NCBI RefSeq assembly: GCF_947500655.1
Contig: NZ_CANMSK010000007.1
Span: forward strand, 1-64,000
Origin: an uncultured Psychrosphaera sp.
Lineage (GTDB): Bacteria > Pseudomonadota > Gammaproteobacteria > Enterobacterales > Alteromonadaceae
DNA: 64,000 nucleotides
Reading direction: 5' to 3'
Shown: positions 1-8,799 of the stretch, piece by piece
How the letters are laid out: every line of letters begins with the position of its first letter
Numbering within the stretch: the first letter of the stretch is position 1
Program-made: the position numbers and the translations under genes
The notes under the pieces: model-generated
What the model saw: only the letters and a program-made list of their open reading frames with translations
Told to the model about the DNA's origin: nothing
Database searches by the model: none

Positions 1-63
1 CTTAAGTTACAAACCATCCTTGAAGGCTATGAATTAGCAAAGTCTCTTGAATCTGACTTGTGA
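1..63 (+). CDS. C-terminal end of an unidentified gene (partial)
   Basis: An open frame runs in from the left edge and stops with TGA at 61-63, giving 20 residues that end in KSLESDL. The fragment is too short to assign to a family. It converges on the aminotransferase gene on the other strand. That it is a gene end is inferred only from the open frame and the tail-to-tail arrangement. Confidence 0.35.
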   Translation, partial: LKLQTILEGYELAKSLESDL

Positions 64-128
64 TCAAGAGACAGCTAATTAGCGGCTTCTTTGTTTATGG
101 CGATTAACTATAGCTGTTACTTAAGCAC

Positions 129-1322
129 TTATTTAGTAAGTACTTTAGCTAATGACTCTGCAAGATAATCTGCGTTACTGTCATTTACACCCGCAATACT
201 CACACGACTAGAGCCTACAATATAGATGCTGTAATCGGTTTTTAGAGTTGTGATAGATTCTTTATCTATTCCTAAAAATGAGAACATGCCATTTTGATTG
301 GCAATAAAATCGAAATTTCCAGGTACGTTCTTTTCTTTAAATTTATTCACAACAAAGCTACGCAGACCATTAATACGAGTACGCATTTCATCTAATTCTG
401 TGTGCCATAAAGATGTTAACTCTTGGCTGCTTAGAATAGTTGCAACTATGTCAGCCCCATGTGCCGGCGGCATAGAGTAGATAGCACGAACAACATTTAA
501 AATCACACTAAAGGCAACTTCCGTTTTTGCAGAACTTGTTCCAAGTATGCTGATAGCACCAACACGGTCACGGTATAAACCAAAGTTTTTTGAACAAGAA
601 GAACAAACTATCATTTCGTCAACTTGAGAAGCTAACAAACGTAAACCTGCAGCATCTTCGTTAAGACCATGACCAAAACCTTGGTACGCAGAGTCAACTA
701 AAATAGTGAAACCTTGTTTCTTAGCAATATCAGCAACGGTTTGCCATTGTTGTATATTTAAGTCCATACCACTTGGGTTATGACAACAAGCGTGCAGTAA
801 TACGATATCGCCACTTGGTACTTTATTTAACACTTCAATGGTTTGGTCAAATTTAAGGCCCATAGTTTCAAAATCAAAATATGGGAATTTTTCAACTTGC
901 AAACCGGCAGCGTTAAAAATACTGATGTGATTTGCCCATGTAGGATCTGTTACCCAGATTTTAGCACTTGGGTTACAACGAGCTATAAACTCAGCTGCAA
1001 CTCGTAATGCGCCAGTACCACCAGGCGTTTGAGCCGTCTTTACTCGACCTGAATTTACCGCGTCACTTTCACCAAATAGTAAGTTAGTCATCAACTCATT
1101 AAATTTAACATCACCAGCCATACCTAAATAAGCTTTAGATTGTTCGTTGTTAAATCTGTACTCTTCCGCTTTTTTTACTGCCGCTAAAACTGGAGTATTA
1201 CCTACTTCATTTTTATAAACGCCAACACTTAAATCGACTTTTTTAGGATTTGTATCGGCTTTATATTCCGTCATTAGGCCTAAGATCGGATCGGTAGGTA
1301 CTGGCTGTAATTGATTAAACAT
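129..1322 (-). CDS. Aromatic/aspartate aminotransferase (class I PLP enzyme)
   Basis: This is a PLP-dependent transaminase of the AspC/TyrB group, which moves amino groups between aspartate or aromatic amino acids and 2-oxoacids in the cytoplasm. The N-terminus (MFNQLQPVPTDPILGLM) matches the family start. The PLP lysine lies in the CSSCSKNFGLYRDRVG motif, and CHNPSG and the DSAYQGFG segment are present. About 397 residues is the usual length. I chose the ATG at 1322 over a GTG at 1337, because the five extra residues (MKRQL) precede the conserved start and AAGAGA lies just upstream of the ATG. The upstream GAF gene ends at 1340, so the two are probably cotranscribed. AspC and TyrB cannot be told apart here. 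Confidence 0.93.
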   Translation of the reverse strand: MFNQLQPVPTDPILGLMTEYKADTNPKKVDLSVGVYKNEVGNTPVLAAVKKAEEYRFNNEQSKAYLGMAGDVKFNELMTNLLFGESDAVNSGRVKTAQTPGGTGALRVAAEFIARCNPSAKIWVTDPTWANHISIFNAAGLQVEKFPYFDFETMGLKFDQTIEVLNKVPSGDIVLLHACCHNPSGMDLNIQQWQTVADIAKKQGFTILVDSAYQGFGHGLNEDAAGLRLLASQVDEMIVCSSCSKNFGLYRDRVGAISILGTSSAKTEVAFSVILNVVRAIYSMPPAHGADIVATILSSQELTSLWHTELDEMRTRINGLRSFVVNKFKEKNVPGNFDFIANQNGMFSFLGIDKESITTLKTDYSIYIVGSSRVSIAGVNDSNADYLAESLAKVLTK

Positions 1323-1339
1323 GAGTTGTCTCTTCACTA

Positions 1340-1996
1340 TTAGTGGGTTAATTTTTCAGATAGAAATTGGCAGGCGGCTTCAAATATTGCCTGCGTTTTT
1401 TCATCAAAACGGTCATTCTCAAAACATTCTGCGTCTATGATACCAAGTATTTTCTCTTGTGGATCAGAGCTTGTATTATTTTTATTAGAAATAATAGGCC
1501 AGCATAATTCACTTTTTACTTTTGGATCACAGGTATAATATTCTCCGCCAGCTTGGCGATATTGTTCCACATTATTTATTGTGCGCTTTTCGCCATAAAG
1601 TCCAACATAAGAATTGTTACTTAGGGTGGAAAATTCTTCTGATAAAGGAAATTCAGCACGACTTGGAACACCAAAATAACTCATTTTAGTGAGTACGGTG
1701 TCACCTTCATTATTGGTTCTTTTTAAGTAAATACCAAACCAGTCAACATTAGTATTGTGTAATACCCAATCGGTTACATTCTGCAACATAGGTAACAAAG
1801 CTAATTGGGCCTGTGATAACGTTTGTGATAAATTAAACGGAACTGGGTCTAGTTCACCAAATAGAGAACAAGTCCCACCTTCGCCTAATACAGGAACAGA
1901 GAACTCTAACCTAAGTTCAGGTTGCTTTTGTAAGCACCAATCGGTTAATTCATTATAAAGTGATTCGGATAATTTCAATTTAACACCTTTAGCCAT
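1340..1996 (-). CDS. GAF-domain protein, distantly related to free methionine-R-sulfoxide reductase
   Basis: This 218-residue cytoplasmic protein carries one GAF domain over roughly residues 65-215. The core resembles fRMsr enzymes: TCDPKVKSELCWPI around Cys156, then LGIIDAEC and a final RF(D). The other two cysteines of the fRMsr active site are not at their usual positions: the GxGVCG segment is replaced by a stretch without cysteine. Catalysis is therefore doubtful and a sensory or binding role is equally possible. It sits directly upstream of the aminotransferase with almost no gap, suggesting an operon. The family call is from motif memory only. Confidence 0.7.
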   Translation of the reverse strand: MAKGVKLKLSESLYNELTDWCLQKQPELRLEFSVPVLGEGGTCSLFGELDPVPFNLSQTLSQAQLALLPMLQNVTDWVLHNTNVDWFGIYLKRTNNEGDTVLTKMSYFGVPSRAEFPLSEEFSTLSNNSYVGLYGEKRTINNVEQYRQAGGEYYTCDPKVKSELCWPIISNKNNTSSDPQEKILGIIDAECFENDRFDEKTQAIFEAACQFLSEKLTH

Positions 1997-2248
1997 CTAA
2001 ACGTCCCTAATGCTATTGTTATTAAATACAGATGTAAATACTTTATTTTGATTTTACTAAAATAAAAATACAATTGACTAAAAGCTAGATAATATTGGCT
2101 TTTTATAAAGAAAAGGCATCAGGAAGGGGGGGAATGGAGGGATATACGATATTAAATCGAATTGCCATTGATTGTATTGTTGTCTAATTATTGTAGTGGA
2201 TTTTAGTATCTTCAATAGAGTGTGTACTTTAGAAAAGTATACTTGTGT

Positions 2249-3919
2249 TTAACTCACGTTTAATTGATAACCTACTTTTACTTGATTACCAATCGCATTA
2301 TATTCAACAGAAGATGCAATCTCTTGCAGTAAAATAAAGCCTCTACCATGGGCATCTTCATTATCTAGCTCTGATTTTTTTGCATCGACATTAAAGCCTG
2401 CGCCACTGTCAGTTACAGTAAAATAAAGTGAAGTTTGTTCAGGAACATAATTAACTTCAATGGTTATATGACCAGAGGTTAACTTATTTAATAAATCATC
2501 TCTTTGTGCATAATAATCAATAAAACCATCGTCGGAGTCTTTAATGCTCGAGGATAACTCTAATAAACCATGTTCAAGTGCATTGTTGTAAGCTTCAGAT
2601 AACAATAAATATAACGTGGATCTGTGTTCTTCCGCACCTTTCATCAATGTGACCATATCAATGACCTCTAATACAGGATCGGATGTTCTAATCGCTTCGG
2701 CATCGACAGTTAATGAAAATGAGTGGGGCAATTTCGAGTAACTATACTGGTTTTGATCTAAATTAGAGTTAACTTCATCACAACGTAAAGACAATATTGA
2801 AATATCATCATCTTGCTCAACGCCACCCGAGAAGTAGTTTAATTCATCAATGATGTTGGGGATTTCTTGGTAATGAGGCTGTTTTAACAATTCAGTTAAA
2901 CGCTCATAGCCAAACATTTCACCATTTTCATCCATTATTTCTACTAAGCCATCAGTAAATACAATGAGTTGCTCTTGTTTAGCTACTGAGTAGTTCATCG
3001 ATGCTGCATCAAATTCATCTTGCTCTAATATACCAAGTGCCATATGTTGAGATTCAATAGTTGTAAATTGATCATTTTGATTGTCAATTAGGTACATGTC
3101 AGGCGTACCACCTGTCCATACTGACAGGCTTTTACCCATGTTATTTAGCTCAATAATGCTGGCGGCGCAAAACATATCGTCAGGAAGTAGCTTTAATAAA
3201 ATATCATTAATTTGTATTGCTATATCACCAACCGATAATCCCTTTTGCACCATGGAGTAAAAACTACTTGAAACCGGTAGAGTACCAACTGCAGCAGCAA
3301 GACCATGACCGGTGAAATCGCCCATCATTATGTAAAGATTTCCTGTCGGCCCTAACTCGACCAACATAATGTCACCGTTAAACATAGATGCAGGAGAAAG
3401 GTGGAAATCTAACAAGTGAGGCGCTTTGTAATTACCTTCAAATGCTCGTTGAAAAATATGCTCAACTATTTCATGTTCGCGTTCAGTTTTAAGGCGATAA
3501 AAGTCGAGTTGTTTTTTTTGTTCGAAAGCTTTTTGGCTTAAATCTCTAATTCGAGCATGAGCTTTGATTTTTGCATGCAGGATCACACGTTCAAAGGGTT
3601 TGCTAAGAAAGTCATCACCGCCAACATCTAGACAGCGTGTTAAGCTATCTTGATCTTCTAAAGCGGTAATAAATATAACTGGTAAATAGACTTCACCAGC
3701 GAGCTCTTTTAGCAGAGGCGCTGTTTCATAGCCATCTAAATAAGGCATAACAACGTCTAGAAGAACCAGATCGGGTTTCTCTTTTTTATAAACATCAAGG
3801 GCTTCTAGGCCATTGTTGGCAAGCACAACGTCAAAGCCATCATGCTTTAACATATGCTGTAGTAAGTGCCGGTTTAGTTCTAAGTCGTCAACAATTAGAA
3901 CTTTGAATGCAGGGTTCAA
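2249..3919 (-). CDS. crsR: Partner-switch regulator: receiver, PP2C phosphatase and HATPase kinase (CrsR/HsbR-like)
   Basis: Three modules are visible in 556 residues. The receiver (about 5-120) has DD at 11-12, phospho-acceptor Asp55 in VLLDVVMP and Lys107. The SpoIIE/PP2C phosphatase (about 170-385) has FNGD and GDFTGHG. An RsbW-like ATPase (about 430-550) has the N-box SEAYNNALEHG and the G1 motif VTDSGAGF. This is the architecture of Shewanella CrsR and Pseudomonas HsbR. In those systems, phosphorylation state decides whether the protein sequesters a sigma factor (RpoS for CrsR) or an anti-sigma protein, through a STAS antagonist. The STAS gene lies two bases upstream, as expected. The family role is known; the identity of the sigma partner here is inferred. 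Confidence 0.85.
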   Translation of the reverse strand: MNPAFKVLIVDDLELNRHLLQHMLKHDGFDVVLANNGLEALDVYKKEKPDLVLLDVVMPYLDGYETAPLLKELAGEVYLPVIFITALEDQDSLTRCLDVGGDDFLSKPFERVILHAKIKAHARIRDLSQKAFEQKKQLDFYRLKTEREHEIVEHIFQRAFEGNYKAPHLLDFHLSPASMFNGDIMLVELGPTGNLYIMMGDFTGHGLAAAVGTLPVSSSFYSMVQKGLSVGDIAIQINDILLKLLPDDMFCAASIIELNNMGKSLSVWTGGTPDMYLIDNQNDQFTTIESQHMALGILEQDEFDAASMNYSVAKQEQLIVFTDGLVEIMDENGEMFGYERLTELLKQPHYQEIPNIIDELNYFSGGVEQDDDISILSLRCDEVNSNLDQNQYSYSKLPHSFSLTVDAEAIRTSDPVLEVIDMVTLMKGAEEHRSTLYLLLSEAYNNALEHGLLELSSSIKDSDDGFIDYYAQRDDLLNKLTSGHITIEVNYVPEQTSLYFTVTDSGAGFNVDAKKSELDNEDAHGRGFILLQEIASSVEYNAIGNQVKVGYQLNVS

Positions 3920-3921
3920 GA

Positions 3922-4227
3922 TTAATCGATATCAAACTTTTTATCAAAACGTGATATCTGCAGAATTTTTTTAATCTGAGGTTTACAGTTTGATATTTTA
4001 ATATTGTTTACTCGGCCAGATAATGTTTTTTGCATGTTAAGTAACATACCTAATGCAGAACTATCCATATATTCAGTTTCACGTAGGTCAACAATAATAG
4101 TGTCTATACTTCCTTCTATCGCGGAATAAGCACTTCTGAAGTCTTGTACAAAATTAAAGTCGAATTTACCTTTAACTTCTATTGTCACTGTTTGTCCGTC
4201 CGCAGACGTAGAGGTTTTTAAGCTCAT
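3922..4227 (-). CDS. crsA: STAS-domain anti-sigma factor antagonist (CrsA/HsbA-like)
   Basis: A 101-residue single STAS domain with the phosphorylatable serine motif YMDSSALGMLL. It should be phosphorylated and dephosphorylated by the adjacent kinase/phosphatase and so control release of a sigma or anti-sigma partner. The longer frame starts at 4281 with a hydrophobic leader (MKYFVLNILFF). I start at the ATG at 4227 because AGGAGAT lies at good spacing before it and MSLKTSTSADG begins the domain normally. The stop is two bases before the regulator's start, implying translational coupling. The gene is divergent from yciH. Confidence 0.85.
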   Translation of the reverse strand: MSLKTSTSADGQTVTIEVKGKFDFNFVQDFRSAYSAIEGSIDTIIVDLRETEYMDSSALGMLLNMQKTLSGRVNNIKISNCKPQIKKILQISRFDKKFDID

Positions 4228-4424
4228 TAAATATCTCCTAGGTTTATTGAAAAATAAAATGTTCAATACAAAATATTTCATATTGGATTTATTAATCCAA
4301 TCAAAGATTAATGCCCGATCGATAAAAAATCCAGTTTAATTATAGTTATTTAACAGATATTCTAGAAAAATGTTTTACTGTTTGGTAAGTTTGGGCATTA
4401 TTGATAGAAAATAAGAATTAAGTT

Positions 4425-4769
4425 ATGTCTAATTGGCAAGATAAATTGAGTACCTTAGTTTACTCTACCGATGGCGGTAAGATTGATAACAAACCTGAGG
4501 CTCCAACTACATTAGGCGAGGGATTTAAAGACGGAGTTATCAAACTCACACGTCAGACTAAAGGTCGTAAAGGAAAGGGCGTGATTGTTATTGAAGGAAT
4601 AGTTTTACCGACAAATGAATTTAAACAAATGGCTCAAAAGATTAAAAAGAAATGTGGAACTGGTGGTGCTGTAAAAGAAAATACCATAGAAATTCAAGGT
4701 GATGATCGCGAAAAAGTGAAAAGTGTGCTTGAATCATTAGGATACGTTTGTAAATTAGCTGGCGGTTAG
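4425..4769 (+). CDS. yciH: SUI1-family translation initiation factor-like protein YciH
   Basis: The 114-residue protein matches E. coli YciH closely: LVYSTDGGKID at the N-terminus, then RQTKGRKGKGV, LKKKCG-type IKKKCGTGGAVK, IEIQGDDREK and a terminal CKLAGG. It is the bacterial relative of eIF1 and is thought to bind the 30S subunit and influence initiation fidelity. The full family length is present. It is followed 27 bases later by a double-receiver protein in the same direction, likely one transcript. It is divergent from the crsA-like gene; the 200-base spacer shows no clear operator. Confidence 0.95.
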   Translation: MSNWQDKLSTLVYSTDGGKIDNKPEAPTTLGEGFKDGVIKLTRQTKGRKGKGVIVIEGIVLPTNEFKQMAQKIKKKCGTGGAVKENTIEIQGDDREKVKSVLESLGYVCKLAGG

Positions 4770-4796
4770 TCAGTTTATAAAAAAGAGAATATCTAT

Positions 4797-5600
4797 ATGT
4801 CAGAATTGACGCCGGCAGATTTAGCCATCTTGTTAGTAGAACCTTCTACCACGCAACAAAAAATTATAATAAATCTACTTAACAGTGAAAATGTTACCCA
4901 CATTAAAATAGCAGATAGTGTTGAAAGTGCTATTGCATCTATTAAGTTGTCCGCACCAGATTTAGTAGCAAGTGCAATGCACTTCACTGATGGAACGGCA
5001 TTAGACCTAGTTAAATCGTTAAAAAATGATCCTATGACTGAAGATGTTCCTTTTATGTTAGTTTCTAGTGAGCATAGAAAAGAGCAATTGGAAGAGTTTA
5101 GACAATCAGGTGTTGTAGCTATACTACCTAAGCCTTTTACTCATGATCATTTAGCTAAAGCTATTCACTCCACATTAGACTTATTAAGTGAAAGTGAACT
5201 CGATTTAGAAAGTTTTGATGTGCATGAAATTAGAGTGCTCGTTGTAGATGACAGTAAAATGGCACGTAACTTTGTATCTCGTGTTTTACGTAGCTTAGGC
5301 ATTGAGCGCATAACCGAAGCAACGGATGGTTCTGAGGCGATAGAGATCATTAAAGAGAATACATTCGATCTTGTGGTGACAGACTACAATATGCCAGAAG
5401 TTAACGGTAAAGAATTGACTGAATATATTCGTAATAAAAGTGAGCAATCTCACATTCCAGTATTAATGGTAAGTTCAGAGTCTAATGAAGCGCATTTATC
5501 CAATATCGAGCAGTCAGGTGTTAATGCTATGTGTGATAAACCATTCGAAACTGAAAATGTAAAACGTATTTTATATAATCTGTTTGAAGGCGAAAGTTAG
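4797..5600 (+). CDS. Tandem receiver-domain response regulator without output domain
   Basis: Two CheY-like receivers fill the 267 residues. The second (about 145-265) is intact: VVDDSK with Asp151/Asp152, phospho-acceptor Asp196 in VTDYNMP, and Lys in CDKPF. The first (about 8-130) has PDLVASAMHF where the acceptor would be, so position 60 is Ala. It also has VEPS instead of DD, although KPF is kept. It is therefore a pseudo-receiver. There is no DNA-binding or enzymatic domain, so it probably acts by protein contact. Its position next to yciH and the crsRA pair suggests a link to stress signalling, but this is inference. Confidence 0.85.
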   Translation: MSELTPADLAILLVEPSTTQQKIIINLLNSENVTHIKIADSVESAIASIKLSAPDLVASAMHFTDGTALDLVKSLKNDPMTEDVPFMLVSSEHRKEQLEEFRQSGVVAILPKPFTHDHLAKAIHSTLDLLSESELDLESFDVHEIRVLVVDDSKMARNFVSRVLRSLGIERITEATDGSEAIEIIKENTFDLVVTDYNMPEVNGKELTEYIRNKSEQSHIPVLMVSSESNEAHLSNIEQSGVNAMCDKPFETENVKRILYNLFEGES

Positions 5601-5626
5601 TTTTAGCTATTGTTAAGCCAATTATA

Positions 5627-5656
5627 ACAACAGGAGCTTTTGCTCCTGTTTTTTGT
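5627..5656 (+). terminator. Rho-independent terminator after the double-receiver gene
   Basis: CAGGAGC (5631-5637), loop TTTT, GCTCCTG (5642-5648), followed by six T. A strong stem and U-tail, 27 bases after the stop. Confidence 0.9.
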
Positions 5657-5770
5657 TTCTGAATACTAGAAACGTTAACAGAGCCTAATAAAAGCCGCCA
5701 AATCTAATTTTATCTATGTTAATATCGCTGCCTTATTTTATTATCCCATCAAAATGAAGAGTGAGTATTT

Positions 5771-6385
5771 ATGTCTCAGTTTACTACTGTTGAACAACAA
5801 GCTAGTTACGGTATTGGCCGTCAAATCGGTGACCAAGTCGCCAGCAACCCTTTCGAAGGTTTAGACGCAAACGCAGTTGCACAAGGTGTAACGGATGCGC
5901 TAAACGGAACTGAGTATGCAGTAGACGTTGAAGATCTACGTGCAGCATTTGGTGTTATCAATGAAAGAATGCAAGCTGAAGGTGCTGAAAAAGCAAAATT
6001 AGCATCTGCAGAAGGTCAAAAATTCTTAGATGAAAATGCGAAACGTGCTGAAGTAACGGTAACTGAATCTGGTTTACAGTACGAAATATTAACAGCTGGT
6101 GAAGGCGAAAAACCAACTGCAGCTAGTACTGTAAAAACGCATTACCACGGTACATTAATCGACGGCACTGTTTTTGATAGTTCATATGAACGTGGTCAAC
6201 CTGCTGAATTCCCAATTAGTGGCGTTATCGCTGGTTGGACTGAAGCATTACAACTTATGCCTGTTGGTTCAAAATGGCGTTTAGCTATTCCATATGAATT
6301 AGCTTATGGTGAGCAGGGTGCTGGTGGTGCAATCGGTCCATTCCAAACATTAGTATTTGATGTTGAATTATTAGAAATTCTTTAA
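5771..6385 (+). CDS. fklB: FKBP-type peptidyl-prolyl cis-trans isomerase (FklB/FKBP22)
   Basis: A 204-residue protein with an N-terminal dimerisation helix region (about 1-90, containing GIGRQIGDQVASNPF) and a C-terminal FKBP domain (about 100-204). The FKBP domain carries VKTHYHGTLIDGTVFDSSYERGQPAEFP and VIAGWTEALQLMPVGSKW, then IPYELAYGEQGAGG and LVFDVELL. It catalyses proline isomerisation and helps folding. No signal peptide is seen, so it is cytoplasmic like E. coli FklB rather than FkpA. It is a single gene with its own terminators on both sides. Confidence 0.95.
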   Translation: MSQFTTVEQQASYGIGRQIGDQVASNPFEGLDANAVAQGVTDALNGTEYAVDVEDLRAAFGVINERMQAEGAEKAKLASAEGQKFLDENAKRAEVTVTESGLQYEILTAGEGEKPTAASTVKTHYHGTLIDGTVFDSSYERGQPAEFPISGVIAGWTEALQLMPVGSKWRLAIPYELAYGEQGAGGAIGPFQTLVFDVELLEIL

Positions 6386-6401
6386 TTTATTAACTGATAA
6401 T

Positions 6402-6428
6402 AAAAAAGGAGCTTAGGCTCCTTTTTTT
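6402..6428 (+). terminator. Terminator after fklB
   Basis: AGGAGC (6407-6412), loop TTAG, GCTCCT (6417-6422), then a T-run. A-rich on the other side, so it may also serve the convergent PLP gene. Confidence 0.88.
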
Positions 6429-6495
6429 GTTGTTAATTGGCACAATAGTTAACTCTCTTACACACTAAAGATAAGTTTTTTACTTCAATAAATAA

Positions 6496-8037
6496 CTAGC
6501 TAATTAATCTTTTCCACCAAGTACTTGCTGTTCCAACTACAGATAACTCAGATCCTAAATTTCCTACATTACTTTCTTGCATAGGGTCAAAGTCAGCCAA
6601 GGTAACAAAACGTGTGGTTTGTGAGTTTGGCTTGTAATCGCCTGACAGTAAATCAAATTGATACTCGCTCGCCCACTGTTGCGCATTGTCGATAACTTGT
6701 TTCAGTGAGTCCACAACGTACTGTGCTTCGGCGTTTGTTGTTGTTGGGTGCAAAGACAATCTTACCCAACCCGGTTTATCCGTTAAGTCACCATTATCAA
6801 TTTTATTAGTAATTGAACCTGACATACCTTTGCTGACATTAAGCAATATATGCCCATATGTTCCAGCGCAGCTACAGCCCCCACGTGATTGAATGCCGAA
6901 TTTATCGTTGAGCAATCGGACTATCAAATTGTAATGTAAGCTTGGGGCATAAAAAGACACTATGCATAAACGTTCTTTAATATCTTTTTCTAGGATCTCA
7001 ACACCAGGAATTCTATTTATCCCTGACATCAATATATTAGTCAGTTCACTTTCTCTGCCTTGGATATTCTCGGTGCCCATTTTTTCTTTTAGTTTTATCG
7101 CTAAGCCAACTTTAATGGTTTGTAGAAAACCTGGTGTACCACCATCTTCACGAGTTTCTATATCATCAAAGAAGCCTTGTTCACCCCAAGGGTTAGTCCA
7201 ACTTACTGTACCGCCTCCGGGTTGATCGGGCACTTTATTCACATATAAGGTTTTATCAAAAATCAAGACACCAGAGCTACCAGGACCGCCTAAAAATTTA
7301 TGCGGAGAAAAGAAGATGGCATCTAATTTTTTTTCAGGATCTTCCGGATGCATATCAATGTCGACATAAGGTGCTGAGCAAGCAAAATCGACAAAACAAA
7401 TACCACCATGCTGATGCATTATTTTGGCTAACGCGTGATAGTCTGTTTTTATACCTGTCACATTACTGCAAGCTGTAAAAGAGCCAATTTTCATTGGTCT
7501 AGTTGCATATTCGGCTAAGCGTTGTTTTAAATCATCTTCGCAAGGTTTGCCGTTGGGGCCTTTTTTTATAACTACAACAGTAACATTACAGGCATTCCAA
7601 GTTGTTTGGTTTGAGTGGTGTTCCATGTGAGTGATAAAAACGACAGGTTTAAGTTCTTCTGATAGGTCACATTGCTTATGAAATTGTTCTGGTACTCGTA
7701 ACCCCAACATCCGTTGTAACTTGTTAATAACGGTTGTCATACCTGAACCTGAACAGATCAAAGCGTCATTATTATCTGCATTGACGTGTTTCTTAATGAT
7801 CTGTTGAGCATCATGATAGGCCTGTGTCATGGTACTACCGGTTAAATTTGTTTCGGTATGAGTGTTAGCGACATAAGGACCTAACTGATTTGTTAAAAAA
7901 TCTTCAATAGGCTGGTATAAACGACCACTGGCAGTCCAATCGGCATAAATTATTTTTTGTGCAATGCCATTAATATTATGTGATAAATCTTGGCCGATAA
8001 TGTGTTTACGGAAAGTTGAAAAATAGCGTTCTAACAT
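6496..8037 (-). CDS. Class V aminotransferase-fold PLP enzyme (cysteine desulfurase-like)
   Basis: A 513-residue fold-type I PLP enzyme of the class V group (cysteine desulfurase, selenocysteine lyase, isopenicillin-N epimerase relatives). The PLP lysine is in FFSPHKFLGGPGSSGVL, the aspartate in CFVDFACSAPY, and a Cys-rich active-site loop in QSRGGCSCAGTYGH resembles the mobile catalytic cysteine of desulfurases. It is longer than IscS/SufS (about 400), with an extended C-terminus. There is no iscU/sufE partner nearby. The upstream Lrp-type gene in the same direction may regulate it, suggesting an amino-acid substrate. The exact reaction is unknown. Confidence 0.82.
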   Translation of the reverse strand: MLERYFSTFRKHIIGQDLSHNINGIAQKIIYADWTASGRLYQPIEDFLTNQLGPYVANTHTETNLTGSTMTQAYHDAQQIIKKHVNADNNDALICSGSGMTTVINKLQRMLGLRVPEQFHKQCDLSEELKPVVFITHMEHHSNQTTWNACNVTVVVIKKGPNGKPCEDDLKQRLAEYATRPMKIGSFTACSNVTGIKTDYHALAKIMHQHGGICFVDFACSAPYVDIDMHPEDPEKKLDAIFFSPHKFLGGPGSSGVLIFDKTLYVNKVPDQPGGGTVSWTNPWGEQGFFDDIETREDGGTPGFLQTIKVGLAIKLKEKMGTENIQGRESELTNILMSGINRIPGVEILEKDIKERLCIVSFYAPSLHYNLIVRLLNDKFGIQSRGGCSCAGTYGHILLNVSKGMSGSITNKIDNGDLTDKPGWVRLSLHPTTTNAEAQYVVDSLKQVIDNAQQWASEYQFDLLSGDYKPNSQTTRFVTLADFDPMQESNVGNLGSELSVVGTASTWWKRLIS

Positions 8038-8190
8038 GTTTATTACCTAAAGAATTCGATAGAGAGATTATGTTGATTTTTTAGGGAATTATTTTGCGTA
8101 ATATAAATTAGAATTGATGTGGGTGAAAAATTTAACTACATATTATTAATTAAGTGGTTAAATTTTTCGTGTTTTTATATTCAAGTAGAT

Positions 8191-8649
8191 TTAACAATGA
8201 GTTAATGGAATTTCTGTCGAATATTTCATTTGTTCCATTGCAAAGCTTGAGCTTACATCAGAGAAACCAGCTTGGCTGATTAGTTTTTTGTAAAACTGAT
8301 CGTAAGCTGCCATGTCAGGCACTAGCACTTTTAACAAATAGTCCGTATCACCACTCATACGATAAAACTCAGTTACTTCAGGTGAGCCGCTGGCAAAATG
8401 ATTAACAGAATCTACCCATTCAGGATTATGCTGATTGGTTTTTAAATTAACAAAGACAGTTAAACCGACATTTAGTTGCTTAGAGTCGAGTAAAGCAACA
8501 CGTTTACGAATAACGCCAGTTTTTTCTAAATGTTGAATACGTCGCCAGCAAGGGGTTTGGCTTAAACCAACATGCTCAGAAATCTCAGCTAACGAAAGAG
8601 AGCTGTTTTGTTGTAATAGCGATAAAATATGTTTATCAAAACTATCCAT
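8191..8649 (-). CDS. Lrp/AsnC-family transcriptional regulator
   Basis: A 152-residue protein with an N-terminal winged helix-turn-helix (DKHILSLLQQNSSLSLAEISEHVGLSQTPCWRRI) and a C-terminal RAM ligand-binding domain (VFVNLKT, SGDTDYLLKVLVPD). Such proteins sense amino acids and often control adjacent metabolic genes. AGGAAT precedes the ATG. It lies about 150 bases upstream of the class V PLP enzyme on the same strand, which is its likely target, possibly with autoregulation. The motif set is typical and nothing appears missing. Confidence 0.92.
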   Translation of the reverse strand: MDSFDKHILSLLQQNSSLSLAEISEHVGLSQTPCWRRIQHLEKTGVIRKRVALLDSKQLNVGLTVFVNLKTNQHNPEWVDSVNHFASGSPEVTEFYRMSGDTDYLLKVLVPDMAAYDQFYKKLISQAGFSDVSSSFAMEQMKYSTEIPLTHC

Positions 8650-8740
8650 ATAGTATTCCTCACTCCCATATTAAAATATATATCTAATAGGAGGGTTAAA
8701 ATCGATGGTGATTTCTAAAAAATTGTTTTGTTGTAAAATA

Positions 8741-8776
8741 ATACACCCTAATGTTAATCAATACATTAGGGTGTGT
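8741..8776 (-). terminator. Hairpin downstream of the DUF3379 gene
   Basis: ACACCCTAATG (8743-8753) pairs with CATTAGGGTGT (8764-8774), a perfect 11-bp stem. On the minus strand the tail is ATTATTTT, a weak U-tract, so termination is likely but imperfect. Confidence 0.7.
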
Positions 8777-8799
8777 TAAAAATTAACTAACAGTAGGAA

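Noticed and set aside
4228-4281. Hydrophobic leader on the STAS protein, which would suggest membrane targeting
   Set aside because: A strong AGGAGAT sits before the internal ATG at 4227 and STAS antagonists are soluble.
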